Source: Paenibacillus macerans
Lineage (GTDB): Bacteria > Bacillota > Bacilli > Paenibacillales > Paenibacillaceae
Assembly (NCBI RefSeq): GCF_023715465.1
Contig: NZ_JAMBOE010000011.1
Span: 1-64,000 of the forward strand
Length of the DNA stretch: 64,000 nucleotides
Reading direction: 5' to 3'
The translations under genes were made by a program, and so were the position numbers. Shown one piece after another: positions 1-9,076 of this stretch. The notes beneath the pieces were generated by a model. It was not told where the DNA came from. It did not search any database and worked only from the letters and a program-made list of their open reading frames with translations. Within the stretch, counting starts at the first letter, position 1. Every line of letters begins with the position of its first letter.

Positions 1-3000
1 AGGAGCTACAGTAACCGGATCCGTATAGGATACTGTTATCGGGTTTGCCGATTGCCCAGTCACGATGGCGTATCCCCCGGCGGGAATCGTCACATTCTTC
101 GTCTCCTCGAATACGCTGTTGTACACTCTGCCATCTTCGCTATAGACGACGACATCATATTTGCCCTGGACTTCGCTTACATCGCTATTTAACTTAATTT
201 GCTTGGAGGAGCCCGTATTGCTGACTTTATAAGACTCTCCCAGACGGATGACCTGCTTCCCTGTTTGATTTTCGTCCGGCTTGCCCGTAAACGAGGTATA
301 CACCCCTCCGAAAGTGATGGAGGATGTGAGCGGCGTTACCGTAACGGAGTAGCCTGCTGAAACCGACACATAAGTATAGTGGCTCGGGGCATCGCTAGAA
401 ACGGTACCGTCCGGACGTCGGATGACATAAGCAAACCTGTTCGCCGTGGTAGCATTACTGTATAAGCGTTCCAATTCATTACTAGTGTTGACATAGGTGT
501 ATGAATTACCTGGGGCTACAGTCGCTCGCAGCAGCGCCGGATGATCTGCGGGAGCTACAGTAACCGGATCCGTATAGGATACTGTCATCGGGTTTGTCGA
601 TTGACCAGTGAGGATCGCGTACCCCCCGGCTGGAATCGACACATTTCCCTTCTCCTCAAACGTGGCACTGTGAACGCTGCCGTCATCGCTATAGACGGCG
701 ACATCATATTTGCCCCCCACCTCGTCTGCATCGCTATTTATTGTGATCAGCTTAGAGCCCGTATTGCTGAACTTATAAGATTCTCCCAGACGGATAACCT
801 GCTTCACAATTGGATTTTCATCCGGTTTACCCGTGAACGAGGTATACACCCCTCCGAAAGTGATGGAGGATGTGAGCGGCGTTACCGTAACGGAATAACC
901 TGCCGGAACCGGCACATAAGTATGGCGGCCCGAGCCATCGCTAGAAACGGTGCCGTCCGGACGTCGGATGACATAAGCAAACTCGTTTGAAGCGGTAGCA
1001 TTACTGTACAAGTTTTCTGTCTCATCGCTGATGTTTACATAGGTGTACGAGTGGTCCGTAGCCACGGTTGCCCGTAGCAGGGCCGGGTGCTCTGCAGGAG
1101 CGACAGTGAACGTATCCGTGAAAGAGATCGTCACTGGATTTGCCGATTGTCCAGTGAGGATCGCGTATCCCCCGGCGGGAATCGACACATTTCCCTTCTC
1201 TTCAAAAGTGACACTGTGGACGCTGCCGTCATCGCTATAGACGGCGACATCATATTTGCCCCCCACCTCGCCTGCGTCGCTATTTATTGTGATCAGCTTG
1301 GAGCCCGTATTGCTGAACTTATAGGATTCTCCTAAATGGATGACCTGTTTGGAGATCGCTTCCCCCGGCTTGTCCTTCCAGGAGAACAGACGATAGTTCG
1401 CGCCAAAGGTCACCGGAGCGGACACGGCCGTAACGACAATCGAATTGCCGCCGGACACCCCCGGATCCGTATACGTATTTTCGCGCTTGCCTTGCTGCGT
1501 GCCATCAGGATAGTACTCCACCCAATCAAACCGATTATTTGTAGTCGCATCGCTGCGCAAATACCGCAAGGATGAAGTGATATTGGAAAACTCGTAACTT
1601 TCCCCTTGCGAGAGGGTCACCCGAAAATGCGAAGGCTCATCGCTTGGCTCGGCGGAAAAGTCGTCGGTATAGTCAAACGTAACGTCGGCCGTGCCTTGTA
1701 CAGTAATGATCGCAAAACCGCCCGCAGGCAGATATGGCGTACTGATCGAGTCAAATCCCTGGGAGGAATAGCTGCCATCCGCCTCATAGACCGTGTAATC
1801 GTACAAACCGTCTACTTTTCTCGCGTTGTTTTTAATCGGATTGCGAAGCGTTCCGTTATTCGTAAACTTGTAAGACACTCCAGGGGATAACGTTATCCGC
1901 GTAATCGCATCATCTTCCCGGCCTCCGCTCATAAATGTTCTATACGGAGCCCCTACACGAACCGGATTTTCGGTGAGAAGTGTAACCACAGCGTATCTTC
2001 CTACAGCTACCTGGGGCAGAGTAGTAGTATTCGTTCCCCGGGAGGTTTCCGTGCCTTCCTCGTTATACACAACGTAGTCAAATTTATCTTTGGTTGACCC
2101 GGAATGTTCGATCCGGTCGGATTTTGTGCCTACATTGGTAAATTTATAGCTTTCCCCCGGGTACAGTAAAACGCTATCGTAAGCGGGTTCGTCAGTTTCA
2201 TAACCAGAGTAGCCGTCGTAAGGAACCGCGACCGTTACCGGATTGTTTGAAGCCCCCGTCAGAACAATTTCGTTTCCAACGCCGAGTATAGGTTTGGACA
2301 CCGAGTCTAAACCAGAGCTGACTAAAGAGCCATCGTCTTTATAAATCGCATAGTCATAACTTTTTTCTTTTGAAGTTGAAGCATCGCTCATGATACCTCT
2401 GGCTGCGTCGCCTTGGTTGGAAAAAATATAGTTTTCTCCACGAACTAGTGATTTTTTCAATAAAGCTGGAGTTGAAGAATAATTGTAAGTTAATTCCGGT
2501 TTAAATTTGACAGTAAGTGGCTGGTCATAGTCCACGGTAATGACCGAAGTATAGCCATCCTGCATACCGACAGTCCCGGTAGAGCACATATCCTCAGAAA
2601 CTACCTTTCCATTGCTGTTGTATGAGACATAGTCGTAACAAATACCATTCGATGGCTTAGCATCCGCAGTTATGGCGATATAACCGCCAGAGTCGTTCGT
2701 AAACCGGACGCTTTCTCCCGGATGGATCACCAGCTCCGTTTTCTCCACCGCAAGCAGGGCACGGTAAACGTTGTCCGTCACGGACTGCCCTTCAGGCAAA
2801 GCGGGGGATTCGACTGCTTCGAGATCTTGCCCCGGCGGCTGAAGCAACCCGGGCCCTATTAATTCTTCGGACAGCGAATACGGTTTCGCACCAGCGGCCA
2901 CCCTCAGTATGGGATCATTGTCCCCTTCGGCAAAAACCGAGATAGGCCCCTCATTTCCGATGAGCAGTAAAAAAGCCATCATAATAAGAAGCAGTTTCCT

Positions 3001-3009
3001 CAATATCAT
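1..3009 (-). CDS. Large secreted repeat protein (3' end outside window)
   Basis: The frame is open from an ATG at 3009 down to base 1, so 1003 residues are visible and the stop lies outside the window. A good ribosome site (GGAAGGGA) precedes the ATG. The first ~29 residues form a signal peptide (Arg-Lys, then a Leu/Ile/Met-rich core, cleavage near VFA-EG), so the protein is exported. The rest is Gly/Ser/Thr/Tyr-rich and built of beta-type repeats with recurring LGESYKFSN, YDVAVYSDDGS and IPAGGYAI motifs. The repeats become nearly identical toward the left edge, with a 182-183-residue super-unit. No catalytic motif was seen. An adhesin or surface/matrix protein is the most natural reading, but no family was recognised. 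Confidence 0.8.
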   Translation of the reverse strand, partial: MILRKLLLIMMAFLLLIGNEGPISVFAEGDNDPILRVAAGAKPYSLSEELIGPGLLQPPGQDLEAVESPALPEGQSVTDNVYRALLAVEKTELVIHPGESVRFTNDSGGYIAITADAKPSNGICYDYVSYNSNGKVVSEDMCSTGTVGMQDGYTSVITVDYDQPLTVKFKPELTYNYSSTPALLKKSLVRGENYIFSNQGDAARGIMSDASTSKEKSYDYAIYKDDGSLVSSGLDSVSKPILGVGNEIVLTGASNNPVTVAVPYDGYSGYETDEPAYDSVLLYPGESYKFTNVGTKSDRIEHSGSTKDKFDYVVYNEEGTETSRGTNTTTLPQVAVGRYAVVTLLTENPVRVGAPYRTFMSGGREDDAITRITLSPGVSYKFTNNGTLRNPIKNNARKVDGLYDYTVYEADGSYSSQGFDSISTPYLPAGGFAIITVQGTADVTFDYTDDFSAEPSDEPSHFRVTLSQGESYEFSNITSSLRYLRSDATTNNRFDWVEYYPDGTQQGKRENTYTDPGVSGGNSIVVTAVSAPVTFGANYRLFSWKDKPGEAISKQVIHLGESYKFSNTGSKLITINSDAGEVGGKYDVAVYSDDGSVHSVTFEEKGNVSIPAGGYAILTGQSANPVTISFTDTFTVAPAEHPALLRATVATDHSYTYVNISDETENLYSNATASNEFAYVIRRPDGTVSSDGSGRHTYVPVPAGYSVTVTPLTSSITFGGVYTSFTGKPDENPIVKQVIRLGESYKFSNTGSKLITINSDADEVGGKYDVAVYSDDGSVHSATFEEKGNVSIPAGGYAILTGQSTNPMTVSYTDPVTVAPADHPALLRATVAPGNSYTYVNTSNELERLYSNATTANRFAYVIRRPDGTVSSDAPSHYTYVSVSAGYSVTVTPLTSSITFGGVYTSFTGKPDENQTGKQVIRLGESYKVSNTGSSKQIKLNSDVSEVQGKYDVVVYSEDGRVYNSVFEETKNVTIPAGGYAIVTGQSANPITVSYTDPVTVAP
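2..1380 (-). repeat. Tandem ~182-codon coding repeats
   Basis: Near-identical blocks begin at about 2, 551 and 1097, giving periods of 549 and 546 bp (183 and 182 codons). Long stretches of blocks 1 and 2 are identical at DNA level, for example around 300-400 and 850-960. Blocks 2 and 3 match best around 600-760 and 1150-1310. This mosaic points to recent duplication or recombination inside the gene. Confidence 0.85.
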
Positions 3010-3104
3010 TTAAGTCCCTTCCTTTCCAGATTAAGTATCAATAGACTCTTTTGTTTTATCGTCTTTTCATAACAATTCTTAAATAGGAAATTGCAACTTT
3101 CTAA

Positions 3105-3147
3105 AAAAGAAGCCAACCCCTTATAATTTGAAGGAGTTGGCTTCTTT
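3105..3147 (-). terminator. Intrinsic terminator of the 323-aa gene
   Basis: An inverted repeat (AAAGAAGCCAAC paired with GTTGGCTTCTTT) is followed on the minus strand by a T-run. It lies between the stop at 3191 and the ATG of the repeat protein at 3009, so the two genes are probably separate transcripts. Confidence 0.8.
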
Positions 3148-3190
3148 CTTTCCCCATTTTTCATATAAACTGGTTTCTCGTTTCCCTCCG

Positions 3191-4162
3191 CTATTCGGCC
3201 AACACCCGGTTCACCGTGTCAAGCAACGATGGGATGGAACCCTGATCCAACAAGATACTGACTCCCTCCGGAACCTGTTCCGCCCGCTCATGGTCGAAAT
3301 CCGCAAACTTTTCATGTTCGGCTAATTGAAATAACACGCATTTTTTCAAATCCTGCCACGAGTTAACCGGAGGCTGCCCGTCCAGATAAACCACATAAAC
3401 CAAGCCCTGGCCAAGGTCAAAATACAAGCAATTTTTATGTCTGCGCGGTACTAAGAGATTTGCCCCCGTTAATTGAACGGAGTGAATAACCTCGTCTCCG
3501 GACAACTCCAGCGACAGTACCTCATGGGTATCCCCATCAACGATTAGCGTAAGAAACGGAACAAATCCGGCAAAAAACCGCAGGGCGACGGACTCACGCA
3601 AATCCTCCTCAAACGTCCAACCCAGCGGCTGTAAAACAAAGGATTCGCCCCGGTCAAAATAAGCTTTTTGTAGAAACCGTTTTATATCTTCAGTGCCTGA
3701 AGCATCATAAGCTTGTAGCCTGCCGGTTTCAACCGTATAATAAAGCAGGCTTTTTCGGCTCCATTGGCGTTCTGTTGGCCGCGGCTCCCGGTACAAATCC
3801 TTTAACACCGGAAATATTCCAGTGTCAGCAGCGCCAAACAGCTCAGCGGAGCCTTTTTTTAACCGCTGCATGTTTACCTCCTCCACCTTGTCTCCCCGAA
3901 TCAGATACCTCACCTTTTCAAAATGCACCGCCAACTGGTCCACCACTAAATTATGCATCTCTTCGTCTTCCGCCGGAAGGATAACCATCGTGTCCGGTTC
4001 CACCCAAAGGCTCGCCACCGTAAAAAATTGCCCCAATGCCGTCATAGTTTGCGGAATCCGGTTTAGGTCCACTTTTTCCATGCGGAAATCCGGGCTGTCG
4101 AAAACCATTCTTTCTTCACCAACATATTCAATTAAACTGCTGCCCCTGATCCAATCCATCAT
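3191..4162 (-). CDS. Hypothetical protein, 323 aa
   Basis: Not recognised. It is soluble in appearance, with no signal peptide or membrane segment, acidic, and rich in aromatic residues. Two adjacent ATGs (4162 and 4159) follow a GGAGGA ribosome site; the second has the better spacing. It sits alone, with an intrinsic terminator upstream (4204-4236, closing the previous gene) and its own terminator at 3105-3147, so it is probably monocistronic. Nothing in the sequence suggests an enzymatic function. Confidence 0.65.
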   Translation of the reverse strand: MMDWIRGSSLIEYVGEERMVFDSPDFRMEKVDLNRIPQTMTALGQFFTVASLWVEPDTMVILPAEDEEMHNLVVDQLAVHFEKVRYLIRGDKVEEVNMQRLKKGSAELFGAADTGIFPVLKDLYREPRPTERQWSRKSLLYYTVETGRLQAYDASGTEDIKRFLQKAYFDRGESFVLQPLGWTFEEDLRESVALRFFAGFVPFLTLIVDGDTHEVLSLELSGDEVIHSVQLTGANLLVPRRHKNCLYFDLGQGLVYVVYLDGQPPVNSWQDLKKCVLFQLAEHEKFADFDHERAEQVPEGVSILLDQGSIPSLLDTVNRVLAE

Positions 4163-4203
4163 GGCTCCTCCAATCCATCATTTGGTTATATCTTTTAATA
4201 TAC

Positions 4204-4236
4204 AAAAAAAGCAGACCCGTCAGGTAGAGTCTGCTT
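4204..4236 (-). terminator. Intrinsic terminator of the metalloprotease-like gene
   Basis: Stem AAGCAGAC / GTCTGCTT with a following T7 run on the minus strand, downstream of the stop at 4301. Confidence 0.8.
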
Positions 4237-4300
4237 AATTTGATATACAAGATCAGTCCGTTATCTTTGAAAGGAATCTAAATCTTGAATCACTTTTGCT

Positions 4301-5677
4301 TTAGTTCGCCGTCACCTTTACTTTATAAGGGTACGTAATGCCATCCTGATTAATATCAAGGTATTGAATATTGTCAGGCGTTGCGGAAACCACTAAATAA
4401 ACGGCTTTTTCATCGCCTTGCAGACGGACGGTGTTTTGACCGTTATTCCACATTGTAGAATATCTGGCGTCTCCCGCATGCGTTACGGTAACAATGCTGG
4501 CCCTCCAATCAGCGCCCCTCGCTGTGCTCGTTCCTTGGAAATCAACCGTGACGGAAGTTTTGCTTAAATCGATATTCAATGGAACAATGTTATACCCTGT
4601 CTGTTGCGGAGCTTTGCTGGCAGGCACAGTCATCCAGCCATCGTTTTGTTTTTCCAAAGTCGTATAAATCTTTTCATAATTGCCGCGAGTTCTCAAAAGG
4701 TCATCCAAATAATCCAAATAATATTCCTGACTCTTAAAATCCATCGTTACCATTCTTCTCGCCATTCCGCCCAGGATTTCTTTAATAGAAACGCCTGTTA
4801 CCTTTTCCATGGATGTAAAATAGGTAGAGTCCTCCCGGCCGTAAGTTAATAAATTCAGCAATGCTTGATGGCCAAGTCCGCCGAGGTTGTCCGGATTTTC
4901 GTTAATGTACAGGAAAATAGGCCAAGCATCGTACCAATTTTTGACATGCGGGAAATGGGATTCCGAATTCAGGACATAGGGGGCGAAAAAGTCAGAGGTT
5001 GGGCCGTATACCCTGCCGCCATAACTATAGTAATCACTGCCTAAATATTCATTGCGCAGGAAGTTGGCAATCGCTTCATTCCACGCATAAGGGACAACCC
5101 CTCCGTTGTGGAAAATAAAGACATGCGCCAATTCATGAGGCACCACCCAGCTTGGCGGATCCACGCGCATGGCTCCCGGCATCATGACAATGAAGCCAAA
5201 CGAATCTTGGTCAACGGACATATAAGCCCAATCATTAGAAATTTTATCCAGTCCAGTCTCGGCAATATAAATGTTTGTTTTATATTTTCCGGTTATCCAT
5301 GGGTTTTGAGAACTTCCGATATCCCCTAAGCCAATCTGATCAATGTAAAATGAACGAATAGCTTCCAGGTTTGCCAAATTACCTTCGGCAAATTGCCGAT
5401 TTACGGTTCCGGTTGTATCCCTGTTGCCCCAAATAATCTGGAAATGCTCGGAAACCGCACGATTTACAGAAGCGTCGGATAAAGAATAAAAAGCGTCCCT
5501 CGCCTTGTAATCGCTTGCAAAAACTTCGTTTTCCGTGCTTTCTACAGCTGTAAAGCTTTCTGACTCCGCCGCTTTTTCCGTTGTGACAGCGTCCGATAAA
5601 TCGGCCGCAGCCCCATAGCCGGTTGCGCTCAACGACAATAAAACCATTAACAAACAACAGAACAGCCTTTTCATCAT
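4301..5677 (-). CDS. Secreted HExxH metallopeptidase-like protein
   Basis: I place the start at the ATGATG at 5677, directly behind GAGAGGGG; the open frame extends to 5722 but has no ribosome site there. Residues 1-25 are a signal peptide (MMKRLFCC, then a Leu/Val core, ending ATGYGAAA). About mid-protein a HELAH motif lies in a VVPHELAHVF context, followed ~20 residues later by WNEAIANF. This is the arrangement of zinc metallopeptidases with an HExxH pair and a downstream Glu (gluzincin-like or DUF6055-like). The C-terminal ~100 residues form a beta-rich region. A secreted zinc peptidase is likely; its substrate is unknown. It is transcribed alone. Confidence 0.7.
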   Translation of the reverse strand: MMKRLFCCLLMVLLSLSATGYGAAADLSDAVTTEKAAESESFTAVESTENEVFASDYKARDAFYSLSDASVNRAVSEHFQIIWGNRDTTGTVNRQFAEGNLANLEAIRSFYIDQIGLGDIGSSQNPWITGKYKTNIYIAETGLDKISNDWAYMSVDQDSFGFIVMMPGAMRVDPPSWVVPHELAHVFIFHNGGVVPYAWNEAIANFLRNEYLGSDYYSYGGRVYGPTSDFFAPYVLNSESHFPHVKNWYDAWPIFLYINENPDNLGGLGHQALLNLLTYGREDSTYFTSMEKVTGVSIKEILGGMARRMVTMDFKSQEYYLDYLDDLLRTRGNYEKIYTTLEKQNDGWMTVPASKAPQQTGYNIVPLNIDLSKTSVTVDFQGTSTARGADWRASIVTVTHAGDARYSTMWNNGQNTVRLQGDEKAVYLVVSATPDNIQYLDINQDGITYPYKVKVTAN

Positions 5678-5789
5678 TAACACCCCTCTCTCATATTGGT
5701 AGTTTCTACTATATATTAACATATTTATCGGTATTTAGTTTCAAATATTTATAAAATCAGTCAAAATTCCCATTTTTTATCCTGGTAAG

Positions 5790-5822
5790 CAAAAAGACCT
5801 TGAGAACAATATCCCAAGATCC
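5790..5822 (-). terminator. Probable intrinsic terminator
   Basis: Imperfect stem (GATCTTGGGA / TCTCAAGGTC) followed by T5 on the minus strand, just after the stop of the 111-aa gene. Confidence 0.55.
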
Positions 5823-5828
5823 TTAGAC

Positions 5829-6164
5829 TTACTGAAAAATAACATGAAAGAAGAATCCCTCTTTGCTATCAGTTGAAGATAGCAGGTAATATTCGAAGGA
5901 ATCATTTTTATCTTCCCTCACATAGAACGTCGATTTATATTCAATAAATTTTACCAAAGAAGCAAAAATTGTTTTTACTGCTTGTAAGCTAAACTCTTTT
6001 AGTTTAATCACAATTTTATATTGACCTTCTTCGGCATCATACGCAACAGAGAAGTCTTCAACATTCTCTTGCCACGTCATAAAAAACGTTGCTTCTAACC
6101 AAATCCCTTTTTCACATGCTGTATTTAACGTTTTTGACAGCTCCAACAAAACATCCTTAGTCAT
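5829..6164 (-). CDS. Hypothetical protein, 111 aa
   Basis: A small soluble protein with alternating helix and strand character and no signal or membrane segment. A GTGGAG element lies about 11 bases before the ATG, and a terminator-like hairpin lies just downstream, which supports a real gene. The size and aromatic-rich composition resemble small immunity-type proteins, but no family was recognised and no toxin gene is adjacent. Confidence 0.5.
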   Translation of the reverse strand: MTKDVLLELSKTLNTACEKGIWLEATFFMTWQENVEDFSVAYDAEEGQYKIVIKLKEFSLQAVKTIFASLVKFIEYKSTFYVREDKNDSFEYYLLSSTDSKEGFFFHVIFQ

Positions 6165-6370
6165 TCCATATCAACTCCACACCGTGCTCTTGCGGTTCAA
6201 AGTATTGCGGATATATAAATTTTATCGGCAATTTTTAATTTTACCTGAATAGGAAAAATGTACCTTTGTAAAAAGTTGCACAAAAACTTCAATCCCATTA
6301 CCATGAAAACAAACGATGAATCGGGCTTAAGAGGCGTGCGCCCTAGCCTGTAAGGGACGGTGAAGAACGA

Positions 6371-7711
6371 ATGCGGAAAGGAGCTTGGCTTGGACCTTCC
6401 ATTCAAATCGATCCGGCGTTTGCCTATTACCGGGACCGCTCGGCGGACAGCGTGGCGCGGGAGCTGAAGCAGGCCGGATACCGCTCTGTCCGGTATTTCG
6501 TTACTCGGGAGGACCGGGTAGACGGCAGATTGGTGGAAGCACTGAAGTACCATGGTTTGTTCGTCTGGGCGATGACGCTGGGGAACGGCACGTACGTCAC
6601 CGACCATTTGCCGGCCAGCTGGGAGCGCTGGCGCATGGAGCTGTTGAAGCCGCCCCAGGACGGCTACACCCGCCTCTCCCCCCACAGCGAGGGTTACCTC
6701 AATTGGAAACGGCGCTCCTTGGTCCGTCTCGTAGAAGAGCATCCGTTCGACGGTCTGGAAGTTGCCGAGGCGTATTTCCCGGAGTGGGACGGTCTGGCCA
6801 CCGGAACGTACGGGGATGTGGGCCCGCTGGCTATATCCGCATTTCGCTCCTACAGCGGAATGCTTCCTCCGGAATTTCTGCACCGCACCTCCCCAGCCTA
6901 TTACAAAAAAGACCGGGAGCGTTACCGCATGTGGGTAGAATTCCGCGTCCACGCAGTCAACCGGTTTCTCGCCCGCCTTATGAACGGCCCCGGGGGCATC
7001 CGCGATGCACGGCCGGAGCTGCGCATCGCGACATGGTCCCTTGCCGTCGATGCGGGCCGGGACCCGGTCAACGCCGTCCGCGAGCTGCAGGGCATCGACG
7101 CCGGGGAGATGATCGCGGCCGTTAGGCCTGACCTGCACGTGCTGCAGACCCACTGGCCCGACTGGATGCGCCGGCGTCTTCCCGCCGATTACGCCCAGCG
7201 CTACCGCCCGTTCGCCGAACCGCTGCGCCGCCTGTATCCGGAGCTGCCGCTCGCGCTGCAGACCGATATCGGCTCGCTGCGCCAAATGCGGCGAAGCGCG
7301 GCGTGGATGCAGCGGTTCGCCGAAACCGCGGATTCGCTTGGCTACGCCTCCTGGACCGCCTACGAATATTCCATCGGCGGGTGGATGTATGGGGAGCCGC
7401 CGCAGGCGGTGAAGGCGAGCCGCCTCGGAAAAGGTGCCGTGCGCATCGATTTCAACAAGCGGATCGATACCGTTTCGGCGGAGCGGACGGAGCATTACCG
7501 CTTCCGATCAACGCAGGGGGAACGGATAACGCTCCCCGATTTGAATGCCGCCGCCGACGGCCAGTCGGTGACGCTGTGTTCAGAGCTTTTTCCCGCGGAA
7601 CCGTTCGCCGCGGACATCCGCGGGGTGCAGGATACACCCGACCGCTGGCTTGTGTCCGGCTCTCCGGCGAACCGGAGCGACTGCAGCATCGTCGTGCCCG
7701 GACTGCCTTAG
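6371..7711 (+). CDS. Uncharacterised TIM-barrel-like (glycosidase-like) protein
   Basis: 446 aa, no signal peptide. The fold signature is that of clan-A-like TIM barrels: repeated strand-like segments (GYRSVRYFV, GLFVWAMTL, FDGLEVAEAYFPEW, RIATWSLAVD, DLHVLQTHWPDW, LPLALQTDIGS, SYASWTAYEYS-like) carrying acidic and aromatic residues near their ends. Such sequences occur among poorly characterised glycoside hydrolase-like proteins of Paenibacillus. Substrate and catalytic pair cannot be assigned. The ribosome site is weak (GGTGAAG). Its stop overlaps the stop of the converging exporter gene by three bases. Confidence 0.6.
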   Translation: MRKGAWLGPSIQIDPAFAYYRDRSADSVARELKQAGYRSVRYFVTREDRVDGRLVEALKYHGLFVWAMTLGNGTYVTDHLPASWERWRMELLKPPQDGYTRLSPHSEGYLNWKRRSLVRLVEEHPFDGLEVAEAYFPEWDGLATGTYGDVGPLAISAFRSYSGMLPPEFLHRTSPAYYKKDRERYRMWVEFRVHAVNRFLARLMNGPGGIRDARPELRIATWSLAVDAGRDPVNAVRELQGIDAGEMIAAVRPDLHVLQTHWPDWMRRRLPADYAQRYRPFAEPLRRLYPELPLALQTDIGSLRQMRRSAAWMQRFAETADSLGYASWTAYEYSIGGWMYGEPPQAVKASRLGKGAVRIDFNKRIDTVSAERTEHYRFRSTQGERITLPDLNAAADGQSVTLCSELFPAEPFAADIRGVQDTPDRWLVSGSPANRSDCSIVVPGLP

Positions 7712-8664
7712 GACAATCGGTCCCCGTACTCAACTTTCACAACACCTCCCGCCCACCGAATCCGCTCTTTAAGCGGAACGGGCAGCCCAAGCTGCTGCAT
7801 TTCATCATAGATCCATTTCACATGATAGTCGTAAACGATGGCCGGCGCCGCGTCGGCCTCCATTCCGGTGTCTGCCTGTCCGGTACGGGGTCGTCCTGCC
7901 GCATCAGCCCCATCGCCGCCATCCGCCGCCGACAGATTCAAGCGATGCTCGTCAATCAGCCGCCGCAAAATAATAAAATGCTCGTAAATATGCCGGTACG
8001 ATTCGATTTCCTCGCCGATCTGGTCCATCGTGTCGCCCAGATCTTTTTTTAGGTGGAACTCGTATTTGCATAGCTGATAATAATTCTCCAGGCTGCTGAG
8101 CTGGGAACGAAGACCTTTTAAATCAGGTTCTTCGCCTTGTTCGGCCATTTGCTCGAACATCTCGGCCATCCGCTTGGCCAGCGCTTTACGCGCCTTATGC
8201 AGGCTGACTTCATGCCTGGGCGGAAACACGACGTAATTGACGATGACCGCAACGGCGATCCCGATCAGCGTGTCGGTAATCCGGTGAAACCCGTAAGACA
8301 GCGGATTTTCGCCCGGTTTTAGATTAAGCATAATGGCCAGAAAAACGATGCACGCAATCGAAACCGATTTGTTCCATTTCAGCAGGTTGCAGACGTAGAT
8401 TACGACCATGACCCCGATGGCGCAGTAAAACGCGTTCCGCGGCTCGAGAAAAGCAAAGCCGGCGCCGACGATCGCGCCGATAAACGTGCCCATCGTCCGG
8501 TGTTTGCCTGCCTTAAACGAATTGGTCACCGAATTTTCCATGGAAATAATGGTGGCGATCGCCGCGTAAAAAGGATACTCCAAATGCAGAAGCGTTGACA
8601 CAGTTAAACAGATGAAAATAGCAATCCCCGTCTTCACATTGCGCAATCCAATGATCCATTTCAA
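7708..8664 (-). CDS. Aromatic acid exporter-like (ArAE/DUF939) membrane protein
   Basis: The N-terminal ~160 residues hold about six hydrophobic segments, including the family-typical stretches YPFYAAIATIISMENS, GTFIGAIVGAGFA and RITDTLIGIAVAVIVNY. A ~150-residue cytosolic helical region follows (DUF939_C-like). The protein is therefore an inner-membrane exporter-like protein of the FUSC/ArAE superfamily; substrate unknown. No ATG is well placed. AGGGG at about 8675 favours the TTG at 8664; the TTG at 8673 is too close to it. Its stop (7708-7710) overlaps that of the converging gene. Confidence 0.75.
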   Translation of the reverse strand: MKWIIGLRNVKTGIAIFICLTVSTLLHLEYPFYAAIATIISMENSVTNSFKAGKHRTMGTFIGAIVGAGFAFLEPRNAFYCAIGVMVVIYVCNLLKWNKSVSIACIVFLAIMLNLKPGENPLSYGFHRITDTLIGIAVAVIVNYVVFPPRHEVSLHKARKALAKRMAEMFEQMAEQGEEPDLKGLRSQLSSLENYYQLCKYEFHLKKDLGDTMDQIGEEIESYRHIYEHFIILRRLIDEHRLNLSAADGGDGADAAGRPRTGQADTGMEADAAPAIVYDYHVKWIYDEMQQLGLPVPLKERIRWAGGVVKVEYGDRLS

Positions 8665-8673
8665 TAAAATCAA

Positions 8674-9076
8674 CCCCTAGTTAAACTCAGACCCGTATTA
8701 TATAGAATGTCTTATATTGCTTCAACTATAAATCGCATGAAAACTCCACATTTTTTGCTTAGCGGCGGGTATAGGAGTTGAAGAACCCTATAGTGCCGCT
8801 GTTTTTTTTGATCCACCTTAATCTAAACAAATTACTAAACTTAATTAGGACTCTGGAAGCTTTTTTAAACAATTACATCTTGCTCTTTGGCCAAAGGGCA
8901 TAGTAATATCGAATCAACGTGTCATTTGCGGTTGTATTCATATAAACTTTATAAATTACAAATAAACACAAACTCAATACTCTCATTAACTATCAGAGAT
9001 TATAAGATCATGCCCCTTAGGGCAATGTTAAAACCACATGGAGCAAAATTCCGCATGAAAGGAGCTGCCTCTTGAA
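8674..9076. other. Intergenic region upstream of the PTS activator
   Basis: 403 bp, AT-rich, without a convincing gene. It holds the divergent start regions and a strong plus-strand terminator hairpin at 8761-8809. A short open frame at 8887-9075 has no ribosome site or coding bias and is not called. Confidence 0.6.
8761..8809 (+). terminator. Strong intrinsic terminator with no obvious upstream gene
   Basis: AGCGGC plus TATAGG pair with CCCTATA plus GCCGCT around a loop, followed by a run of eight T on the plus strand. It lies ~270 bp before the PRD activator gene and over 1 kb after the nearest plus-strand gene. It therefore either ends a small leader or non-coding RNA or acts as an attenuator of the activator. 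Confidence 0.7.

Noticed and set aside
6197..7495. 432-aa minus-strand open frame opposite the TIM-barrel-like gene
   Set aside because: It is Arg/Gly/Pro/His-rich with no domain motifs and mirrors a GC-rich plus-strand gene; the plus frame has strand-like barrel segments and better codon pattern.
8887..9075. 62-aa leader peptide before the PTS activator
   Set aside because: No ribosome site, no recognisable content; the region is AT-rich intergenic DNA.
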